Origin: Haliotis asinina
Taxonomy: Eukaryota; Mollusca; Gastropoda; Lepetellida; Haliotidae
Reading direction: 5' to 3'
DNA length: 64,000 bases
Assembly: GCF_037392515.1 (NCBI RefSeq)
Contig: NC_090290.1
Location: 32,013,753-32,077,752 of the forward strand
Position 1 is the stretch's first letter. Every line of letters starts with the position of its first letter. The notes under the pieces are model-generated. The model was not told the origin of the DNA. It saw nothing but the letters and a program-made list of their open reading frames with translations, and did no database searches. The position numbers and the translations under genes are program-made. This document shows positions 54,502-64,000 of the stretch, in pieces.

Positions 54502-56279
54502 GTATGTTCATTCCGATAAATCTCCACTTCATTCCGGATACATCTACGGGTCCCTTTGGTGGTTCCGCATTCTGACAATAGCCAATCCGCTAAGCCACCG
54601 TTACAACCGAACTTGCTAGTGTCAAAATACGCATTCGGCGAAAGAGAATTGTTTGCCCAGTGTTACCAAGAGCTAAAAGCTAAACTTCCAGCAAACGAGA
54701 AATTCGTTATGTTTTGGTTTCGGAAGGATCTGTATCATTTCTAGTGAGGGTGAAATATAAACGTTTAAAATACATTGACTGCAATATGTTCACAATATAT
54801 GTCTTTCTTAGTACATGTATACATAATGGACGATCTTTTCTATTTTATCTTCACTTTTAACCTGCTAGCTGCTCTGATCCGGACAGTTGAAACTGAGAGC
54901 GCATGTTGTATCAAGGTTATCAGGACGTGTTATTTATAGACAGTTATGTAGAGTCGTGAACCCTCAGGTTTTGGCGATCTAAAACCCATATGTATTTTGT
55001 ATTGCTCGGTAGAGATATGGTTTTACGATTTTATGATTACATGTTACTGCTAGTTTTAGGTTTATATCTGTGATGATCTAGGCATTTTACTGTCCGTCGT
55101 TGATATATATTCATACTAAGTTTAATTTTGGATGTACAATACTCATTGTCACGATGTGGCTTTAAATTTAACTAACTCCCTCACTCACTTCACTCCCTCT
55201 CTCACTCAGACGGTTAACCAATAGAGACCTCACCTTCTTTGTAAACGCTCATGTTGATGTATGAATAATGTATCCGTGAATCCAGATGTTTAAGAATCAA
55301 ACCAGAAACTTAGTTTCATTGTACATGTATTCAAATCTGTGTCCTATTATAGTCGACTATGGAATTTGCATGCAACGCCAAATGGGACGCCAAATGAGCG
55401 CCAAAGGTGACGCCAATCCAAGGCCAAATGTATCAGCCGTGTATGTATCATGTGAATTTCAAAGCATGATGCATTTATGTCTACTGCTGTTGTTACTATG
55501 ACGTCAAAGACGATGACGTGACAGCGATGCTACATAATTGCAGCAACCTATGTCTATCCGGAGTTTTCATTGTACAACTGAAGACATATATCGTCTGTCA
55601 ATTTAGACTTATATCGTCAGCATACACAGCTGGGTAGAACAACAGGGTCAGCCACTCAACCAGCACATATGCCCTGGTTGAAACAGTGCGGCTGATAGGG
55701 CAGTGACTAACCCATGTATACCTGTGTTTAAATCTATAAGGTGTTGTATCACCTCCTAATTAAATTCCTTCAAAGCAATAACTGATTGGAATACAATACT
55801 AAATATACTATATACTCTTTATGCCAATAACTAAACGCTAATGTTAATACTGATACTAATAACTAATATTAATACTGATTATACAATATGGTTTATTAAA
55901 GGATGATGATAATTTTACTGAAACATACTCTTTATGTTGTGAAAGGCGACGGTTCGACATAGATTTTCTCTTCAAGCAAGTGATGGTTCAGTGATACAAA
56001 AATGACTGCCACAGTATCATCACACACTGTTCAAAGTATAATCTGAAAGAAGAGTGGAAATAACTCGAGGTCTTTTTGCCTATGTAAAGGGTTTATCGTG
56101 TATAAAATGATTTTATGGTTGAATAGTAGATATTTTTTACAAATTTCAACAATGGTTACATTCCCTTATAAATATACAATAAATATCACAATGGTGTGTG
56201 TTTTCTTTAAAACAAATGGAAGAGAAGAAAACATCTTTCAGACACCGAAGAACATATTTTATAATAGCCATGTTTACTT
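54502..56279. other. No supported gene; short CGCCAAATG reiteration near 55375-55425
   Basis: A 62-codon frame at 54556-54744 has no recognised domain. 'cgccaaatg' or 'cgccaa' is repeated five times at 55376-55416. Otherwise unassigned. Confidence 0.4.
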
Positions 56280-56930
56280 TGTTACGGTTAAGAATTTGCC
56301 GTGACAAACGATGTAAGAAACCCCCTGTGAACCAGCAAAACAGAACAAAGACAACTTGAAAATATTCAGATATTATTATTATTATTTAGCAACGAGAGCA
56401 AGGTATACAAAGTCACAAGTCAATTTCAGAATACAGATTTCAAATACAATACAAATGAGGCAAAATCTAAGGCAATGGCTCACACAATATATAGTATAGC
56501 AAACTCACCAAAGTCTTAGTGTGAGAGAGAAACAGTCGAGCAGAATGAACACAGTGAGCGGTCTGACAGCAGTAGATCAGGCGTTGACGGATAAAGCGTT
56601 GGCAATGAAACTCCAGTGAATGATTGTGAATCTGTGTCTGTGTCGCTCACAACACGGCAACTAGCCTTTATATATACTTTCAGTTGTTTTCCGAAAGTAT
56701 AAGCACTTATGACCATCGCCAACACTGTAGAATGCCTTCGAAACAATGTCTCCCGGAAGTCAAGGACAGATAATTCCCGGACAAGCCTGCTACCAGAATC
56801 CTAAAAATTTGGATCATGTATCATACGAAATGCGACCCACCATATTTATTATTCAAAACACTAAAGTGGCCCAGTAATAATCATTACTGAATTAATAACA
56901 AAATATACAGAAAATACACATTCGTAAAAG
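56280..56930 (-). mobile_element. Solo LTR of a retrotransposon, copy 3
   Basis: It opens TGTTACGG and has the same blocks as the other two LTRs ('atttgccgtgac', 'actcaccaaagtctta', 'tagatcaggcgttgac', 'gaccatcgcca', 'tctcccggaagtcaa'). Moderately diverged from them, so the copies inserted at different times or the family is old. Confidence 0.8.
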
Positions 56931-58659
56931 CTTCTTTCGATCTAGATGTTTATGTTTAGTTGCTGTTGATTTGGTAATTCTCACACAAACATATCAATAA
57001 TGTCATCCGTCACACGAAAATATCTGCAATGAACAATGTATAGTATTTGAAAAAGCATGATATGCATACACTAGGGTTTAACTTGAATAATATTTATTTA
57101 TAACCAGCATATTAATTCCTGAAAAACAGATTTAATACTGCAGTTGTTGGTTTGCTAGGCTGCCCTTCCGAATCATGTAGATGTGCTTAATGGGGTTTTG
57201 AGGGATTTTTTTTAAAAATTCATTGTTTTCAAGTTTTCAACTTTGTTTTCTGTTTCAGGGGCAACAGATTGGGAATTGGTCTTTTTGAAGGGTCAGTTTT
57301 GTGTTCGTTGGATAATTTAAAAACCACTTCACCCATCTTCACCAAATTTTGTACACTTAATACCAATTACTGGCAAGTTTAGAAGAATCAACCATATACA
57401 CAATACGCTTACAACCTGGAAAGTGCATTAGCACAAACATTGTCATCGCCTTTAATGTGCCTGAGCAACGGGTTGTTTACAATCTGTATGTGAGACAGAG
57501 CCGGGCTAACAAACACACTCGTTTGAGTGTCACCTGTCTATAATAGTCGACTGAAACTTGATAGGCTATTCCCTACTGTCTTCGGCACGACATAACTCCC
57601 ACACACGCAAATGTGGGTGACCAATGTTTTGGGAGTTATGTGGGAGAGGAGCTTTGCTTCAAGGCTGCTCTAAAGGTTAAACCCGTCCCTGTACTGTATA
57701 CTAATTCTATTCTTGGAATAGTGTATATACGCGCGGGCAGTCTACCCCAACCCATTAGAGGAATATTTCTATTTATAAGCAGTCTTGATTATCCTAGAGA
57801 CTTGTGCAAGTCTATGCTAACCTTTTGCGCTCATTTGTCTCACTGAGAAGCTGTGTTGCACTGTCAGAGAGCGCTTTGTGCGGGAGGACACATGATACAG
57901 ATGTGAATATAAGTCTCATGTGTTCTCGTGGTTGACTCATTCAATACAATCACACGCGCATATGAGATTTGGGTATAACATCTCAGTATCATCCCTGATT
58001 CCTGCGTTTATAGCATTACAAGGCAAGATACAATGACAATATGGATTGGATAGGATGTTCAAATATGGAATGTGACGGTGGCATACCGGTAAGTTTGAAA
58101 TACATTCTATTTAGTTGGGTTGGTTTGGTAATGGTCAAGACAAGCTTAAACAATTTTCATCGGGCGATGAACATTGATCTTTATCGTAATTACCAAATGT
58201 GTTATGAAACCCGTGAACTGAACCCATCGAATTTCTTTTACATGTATGTGTGCACATGTTAGAATAGACTATTGTTTAGTCTGAATATATAATTCTTATA
58301 GTAACACTTAAACCTGTCTTAAATGAAAAGGATCCCAAGATCTGGGGGAAATCTGAACTTCATTTATAGCCCGAGCACTGCAAGGAGGGTTAGGTTGTAC
58401 GGAAAATAATATGGTTTAGGGACTGTGACATAGACTAGATTTTCAGTACAACTGAAGGTATCATATTACACCTTGACTGAGCGAGCCGAGGAAAGTGTGG
58501 AGGCTGAGAGTGTAATTCACTATGCCTCAACAGCATGCGCTTTGAGATAACAGATTTTCTCCACATGCGATAGAATAGGTTATTGAGTGTGGAAAATATA
58601 AACATTTTGTATGAAGACATGTAGTTAGTGATAACCTCAAATTATTGTCAGAGGAGGTT
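56931..58659. other. No supported gene
   Basis: A 77-codon frame at 57613-57846 has no recognisable domain. The rest is unassigned. Confidence 0.4.
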
Positions 58660-58800
58660 TTATAGTTCAAATGGAAACCGGGTGAAACTAGTTTGTGGTA
58701 CTGAAAAATGAGTTCAATAGTTGCTCTACGCTGATTGGTCCAAAATAATGGCGTTATGTCATGGTGTGATGCCATGATTATACCCCGGTTTCCGTGGTCA
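58660..58800. repeat. Short inverted-repeat unit (GGAAACCGGG...CCCCGGTTTCC)
   Basis: GGAAACCGGG at about 58672 pairs with CCCCGGTTTCC at about 58782, enclosing ~100 bp. It could be a small MITE or a stem-forming repeat. Confidence 0.45.
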
Positions 58801-59039
58801 TTAACCCCTCAATCAGCGTGAGTCACCCCAAACCTTTTCCCAAGGGGAGTCAGCCAGGTGTTTAACTCACTCATCAACAAAGTGTTCTCTCAGTTCATTG
58901 TGAGGTCTTGCTGCTAGACTAGTCTATGCTTAATGAGGTCACACAGGTGTTCGATGACGTCATAAAAAGAGTACATCACCCCCTATACAACATTAAACTG
59001 TGATTTTAAAAAAACAACAACAAAAAACAGGAGACTGTC

Positions 59040-59632
59040 GGGAGTTGATTGTCCAACAAAATGTTTAAGACATAATTATGCTTCGGACGGGAGGAAACAG
59101 ACTCTGAGACAATTGCTCAGTTGAGGAAATCAGATTTATTGCAGATTTCTTCACATCTCAAACTTGATGACAAAACTCTAAGAGGAAATTTCAGATTTTG
59201 AACATTGTGTTGAGTCATTATATTGATGAGGGAGTTTTTGAAGATGATGTTTTGGAAATGTTGCCAGAGGAATATTCAGACCAGCTGGAAATGAATAAAA
59301 TTAGAAATAGAACTCAAAAGGATAGAAATAGAAAAAGAAATGAAAACGTTTGAGATGGAGAAGGAAACAGAAAGAGAAAAGGAAACAACTGTTTGATAGG
59401 TGGTGTGGGCCTAAGGAGGTCACAGATTTTGATGGTTTGGGACAGTTAGTGTTGATGGAAGATTTCAAGCAGAGTGTTAATGCTGACCTTAAGACTTATT
59501 TGGGTGAACAAAAGGTTGAGGATTTACAATAATACAGAATTTGGAACGTTTATGACTTGTCTTTGTTCTGTTTTGCTGGTTCACAGGGAATTTCTTACAT
59601 CGTTTGTCACGGCAAATTCTTAACCGTAACAA
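59040..59632 (+). mobile_element. LTR-retrotransposon remnant: gag fragment and LTR end
   Basis: The segment up to 59530 has a charged region rich in EKERE-type residues. It then has FDRWCGPKEVTDFDGLGQLV and LMEDFKQSVNADLKTYLGEQ, which resembles the SCAN-like capsid-region motif of Gypsy-type (Ty3) elements in molluscs. It is followed by the 3' end of the LTR family seen at 53855 and 56280 (59555-59632, ending CCGTAACA). The element is heavily truncated and broken, and adjoins a LINE directly. Age: old, given LTR divergence. Confidence 0.7.
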
Positions 59633-60545
59633 TGATACAATCAAGGGAAATACCAAGGTAACAATAAGAGTAAACTACCTCAAGAGGCTCAACACCATAG
59701 TAAAGTTTCAAGTCAGATGACTTCGCAGGACCACTACCCAAACCAACTTTAGTTTGGGATAAATTAACAGATAACCTCCATTCATTACAGCAACAATAAA
59801 ATGCATTGAAGGATTTTCGAAGATCATGAGGATCATCACTGAGCAGGACTGTATCATCGGCGTACAATTATATAACAAGTTGAAGGTAAAGAGTTACATA
59901 GAAATCTGACACCCACTGTCTACTAAGTATGATTCAAGATCATTTATGAAGAAGGCAAACAACAGAGGGGAGAGATTCTCTCCTTGTCTTACAGCAGAGT
60001 TACTAGGAATAACTTGTGAGATCTTGTTGTTGAGAAGTATCATTGATTTAATATCCTTGTACCTATTTTTAATAGTGTAAGAAACCTGCCTGACACTCCC
60101 TTAATAAGCATTTTATGTCATTAACCAGCTCTCCAAACAGACTCAAATGCCTTAGGAAAGTCAATAGACACACAGTTTGCATTTTTTAAAACACCGAACA
60201 ATAAAGACATAAAGAAGACATGATCCATAGTTTTTTCGATAATGGGCTTGTGCAGGTATTATGGTATTTTCAGATTCCACGAATTTCGTTAGTCTATTTA
60301 TATAACGTTTAAAATTCTTGTGAACAGATTACCAAAGCAATAGTAATGGGGTGATATGAGTTAGTAAGTTGTCACCTTTTTTCTTGCATAAAGCTTTAAT
60401 ACCATTCCTATTAGCCTATCCTCTGGTATAAAACCAGACGATAGTGTCAAGTTAAAGAGTTTAATCAGTATGGGAAGTAACACCTCAAGGGGATTTTAAA
60501 AGAACACTATTAAATCTATTCATGGAGCTTTATTTCTTTTCAGCT
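59633..60545 (-). mobile_element. LINE reverse-transcriptase fragment
   Basis: Minus-strand motifs in order are SSGFIPEDRLIGMV, KKGD, SIDFPKAFESVWRAG (motif A region), VRQGENLSPLLFAFFINDLE (motif B region), MYADDTVLLSDDPHDLRKSF (motif C, YADD) and VNLSQTKVGLGSGP, then YCYLGISLD. The catalytic YADD is intact but several frame breaks separate the pieces. Same family as 46375-47140. It ends abruptly at the LTR fragment at 59632, so the LTR element inserted into or recombined with this LINE. Confidence 0.85.
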
Positions 60546-61544
60546 TTTTAACTGATGAGGAGTACTTTACTATGTACAAAACGAGAGAAAAGCGGTTTAG
60601 GTTACTTTAGCGCTTGGTCTTAAGCATTATGGCCAACCTAACTCACATTTGACGTCAGGAGAATAAAAGGTCGCGTGAGTTCACGCACTTGCTAGTAGAA
60701 TGTGCGTAATGGTAGAAAGAAAAACGGTTTAGAATATAAAACTCTTGCACTATCTATAAAGGTACATGTTTCAAATGACTTTACGTATAACCCATTTAGT
60801 TATGGAATGTTTCCAGTTTTATTAATCATATTGAACATATAGTGTGCATGGTATTGCGTAATGTTCTGAAATATTAAATATGTCGATGTATACTCTCCAA
60901 AAGAAGAGTTCCTTGAGCTATTAGCTTCTTTCTCTGACATGGAAGTTTCGAGATAATATTCTTAAAATCGTAGCCACAGCTCTTTTACAAATATTCTCCA
61001 CGCCCATACTGATGTAATCTCACTCACTACCGAACAGGACAAGAGTATTCCATTCTAAGTTGATATAATTCTGTCCATTGCTCTATAACTCAGTCTGTTG
61101 CAGGCAATGTTGTTATGATAGAGATTCACTAATATTTTAATCGATTGATATTTTATTCATCGCATGATGCGATTATCAATGTTATTTAGTGTTCGATATA
61201 GTTACTCTACTTCAGATATTTTCACTTGATACCTTAATAAGCAGAGGTTCTAAGATGGTGAATTTGGCACAGATAGTATGTGATAAAAGATAATAACATT
61301 CGTGTATTCATATGCCTAAGTGACAGATGGATCTGTGGTCATATTACATGTCACAAGATGTGTGTAGTGAATGACTAAAAGCGTAGTGCTGTTCCACACA
61401 GATGTATTGCATGCGAACTGATTGGAAGCCATGTACAAGGTAAGTCATGTTGACATATTTAGCTCATTCCCAGCATGTTGCTCGTCACTTCCGTTGCTAT
61501 TGAAATCAGATCAGGTCAGGAGAAATGGAATTTAACATCGCACT
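60546..61544. other. No supported gene
   Basis: AT-rich spacer with no recognised element. Confidence 0.45.
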
Positions 61545-61682
61545 TTAGAATATTTCACTCATATGACGTATGCGTGTTCTAGACCAGGCGTAAGCTAGAT
61601 ATACCACGCCGCAGTTTAGCATGAACGCCACAATCAGACACATAATATTGATCCCAAGAAGTCCAGTCTTTGCTGTACTCAT
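61545..61682 (-). CDS. Possible 45 aa single-membrane-segment frame
   Basis: It starts MSTAKTGLLGINIMCLIVAF and continues through a hydrophobic stretch (MLNCGVVYLAYA) to a basic end (RTRIRHMSEIF). It could be the first exon of a membrane protein or a chance frame; no donor of good quality or partner exon was found. An in-frame upstream extension of 32 codons exists but adds nothing recognisable. Confidence 0.2.
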   Translation of the reverse strand: MSTAKTGLLGINIMCLIVAFMLNCGVVYLAYAWSRTRIRHMSEIF

Positions 61683-61794
61683 TGCAATTAACTTATTAGA
61701 TATATGAAGTTCAGTTGGAAGTGGAATTATTGTACACAGGTTGACTGAGCACACTTTGCTCAGCCATTTTGTATTCATGACGTCACATGGGGAT

Positions 61795-61796
<2 letters not shown>

Positions 61797-61855
<59 letters not shown>

Positions 61856-61885
61856 TGTGTGTGTATGTGTGTGTGTGTGAGCTGT
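61797..61885. repeat. (GT)n microsatellite
   Basis: About 40 GT dinucleotides with three GTAT interruptions. Confidence 0.97.
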
Positions 61886-61904
61886 GTGTGACTTCATCGA
61901 TGTA

Positions 61905-64000
61905 GATGAAACAGAGTCCTGGTCAAATGGCTAAGGCAGGATTTGTGTACTTAAACAGAGCGGATGCTTGGGGATGTGGTGTCATTTTCAAGAAAGGGGA
62001 AGTAGGACCAAGATATAGATCAACGTACAAAAGAAACATCGGACAGCATCTGTTGGCCATGTACTGGATAAAACCCTTGTCTGAATACGAATTTACCGTT
62101 CGGTAATTGCAAGGGCTGGACAGGGCCATGCAAACCATTTGCGGGTCTCTCGTGGACAACGTAGCCAAACTGGACGCGATTGATATCACTCGTGCCACCC
62201 ATCAAATCACTCGGAGAGACGCTGCCTAAACTCGCCGATAAGTCCGCCGAAGCCCTGAGAGGCATTCTTGGCAGTATCTGAGCACATTGTCTAAATTGGT
62301 CACATGGTTCAGTCAAAACTTGTTGGTTTTTATCGTCACCATGCCCGGGCTGGTGTATATGGTGGCTAAGAAATCTTTAACCAAATAAGACCCCAACCGA
62401 CAGCGATCCCACTGATCACCAGCACTGTTTTATCATTAATATGCTGCTGATTGATTGCCTGCACGTGAGGCGGAAAGGGGCTGTGGAGGTGTGGATTTAA
62501 CCTTGGGCTTCAGAGGCGGTGCCACGATCCCTGTTCCGCAGGTATGCATGGGTGGTGGGACGTGAGTCACGTTAATGTCGAGGTTGAAACCCAGTTTCTG
62601 ATTGACCATGGCGATGATGATTTTGTTGTTGTGGCCCACATTGATCCTCAGGTACATATCACCATATACAATCCAATCTCGAACACGTAGTCGACCTTTG
62701 ACCATGTGTATTGCAACGTGTCCTGGTAAGGCTGGCGATAGCATCCTCTACGCTGGCCATGAACTGTTTCTGCTTGTCATAAGCCATTCCCTTACCTATG
62801 ATACTGGCACGCGCCTGCGTCTGCGAGCTCAGCACATCCAAATAGAATCGTTCAAGTGGATAGTGCCTACATGAGTAAACCCTCTAGACATGTCCGGATA
62901 AACATTTTCCAGTCGTCCATTGAGTCTTCGGGTTGTTCAACTTTTTGGACGGTGAAAGCAACACCACAACCTGCGATCATCTCACCATTCATTACTTGAC
63001 AAAGCAAAGTCCCTACATAGTAAACCTTATTTCAGTAAATCATCACTGATTTCTTTCACAGTGTGTGCTCCACTTGGAATTTCCATGAAGCATAGAAGGT
63101 GAGCACCCTTCCACACTGCTGAGAGCATTACCGGTGAAGACTGAGAAGTACAACGATGGTAGAACTGAGTTGTTGAGTACAAGAGATAAACACGGGGCAT
63201 CACCCCGGAGTTGACAATATCGACTTTGATATAAAACATAACCCTGTTAATATAGGATATCTCAGCGTGACGCTGCACATACGATAATAACAAGTGCTCA
63301 AGGACCTGGGATGGCTATGCTGGTGAAACGATGGAACACTACTAGTGGCTTACGTCTAGAAGTCTCAACAGTCTGTAATAGTCAACGTACACTCGAGTTT
63401 AACAACCCACATGTTACTGAGTAAACCTGGGCACGACAACGCGGAATTGGAACTGATATCTGAATTCAACAATATAGTTAACGTCATGGAAAATATACCG
63501 AGAAATTCTAAGGTAGTTATTAAAGTTTTCCTCAGTGAACCACCCGCACGCAAAGTCGAAATCATGAAAGGAATAAAACTTCTGTAGGTCAAAGAACACC
63601 AATATCACATTTGTTCTGTTTATGTACGGGTGAATTCCCAAACCAGTCTGCAGGAGGTCGATATCACCGTGGAAGACATGATACCTCTTACAAACACATT
63701 CCCAACAACATACATTTTATGTGGTTGAAGTGCACCCCTGAGAGGTTAACAGAAAGACAATTGGAAACTATCTTGTGATAGCAATGACCAGTCTTCATCC
63801 CAACATCACGCTTGGCGATCTACAGGACACGAAGGGGTTCGATCAGGACGATGAGGAAGACACCGTGTATGTTCAACACTTGGAACGTGTATGAACTGGT
63901 GTCCCTTCAAGGAGCCTGAATGGTTCATCAACATGACCTTCACCACACCTAACATCTCATTTGATAAAGATTGATACGTCTCCAAAATTAAGAACAATGG
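61905..64000. mobile_element. Decayed virus-like element relic, possibly Polinton-type
   Basis: Several coding-like stretches with non-random composition lie on both strands and run off the right edge. Minus-strand pieces around 62436-62880 include INVGHNNKIIIAMVNQKLGF and GMAYDKQKQFMASVEDAIAS. Plus-strand pieces at 61905-62290 and 63370-63720 include LTNTFPTTYILCG. GC is raised relative to neighbouring DNA. The arrangement of several unrelated small reading frames suggests a large DNA element of the Polinton/Maverick kind, but no diagnostic gene (polymerase B, integrase, packaging ATPase) is in view, so the family is a guess. It is clearly broken in many places and old. Confidence 0.3.

Overview
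The window looks like a gastropod mollusc genome, most likely abalone (Haliotis). The main reason is a set of short interspersed repeats I recognise from abalone DNA: a tRNA-headed SINE whose tail reads GCTAAAAGCGGCGTAAAAC, and a companion repeat with the 'ccgcactca..aatattccagct' and 'accaagtcagcgagcctgaccaccc' segments. Introns are canonical GT-AG, coding density is very low, and many repeat classes are nested in each other. Species assignment rests on memory of repeat sequences, not on a search.

Layout. 1-12 kb is repeat-rich. It holds a 1.3-1.5 kb mobile-element-derived repeat present as two inverted copies (1250-2770 and 9150-10462), several SINE-type repeats, a 52 bp minisatellite, a 280 bp MITE with ~85 bp inverted ends, and a Tc1-type transposon (10529-11825). 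12.5-16.2 kb carries a two-exon minus-strand gene for an Asn/Gln/Ser/Pro-rich repeat protein of about 1023 aa, with a TATA box and a poly(A) signal. 18.5-20.6 kb is a decayed Penelope-like retroelement (RT plus GIY-YIG) that ends in a hammerhead-ribozyme-like core.

22.4-35 kb is the gene-bearing heart of the window. It has three small secreted-protein genes assembled here from exon and splice signals: a 70 aa chitin-binding-type peptide (minus), a 139 aa two-EGF protein (minus) and its 137 aa paralogue (plus). The two EGF genes lie head-to-head. They share exon count, an all-phase-1 intron pattern, a 129 nt third exon and all 12 EGF cysteines. Small secreted chitin-binding and EGF proteins are typical of molluscan extracellular matrices, including shell and mantle, but nothing here proves that role.

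35-64 kb is again mostly repeats and fossils: a THAP-type zinc-finger exon, an old 35 bp minisatellite split by two retroposons, inverted 413 bp arms around a LINE tail, a second Tc1 copy differing by one 223 bp deletion, three LINE pieces, LTR-retrotransposon remains (solo LTRs and a gag fragment), microsatellites, and a strongly decayed possibly Polinton-like relic at the right edge. No rRNA, true tRNA gene or CRISPR was seen.
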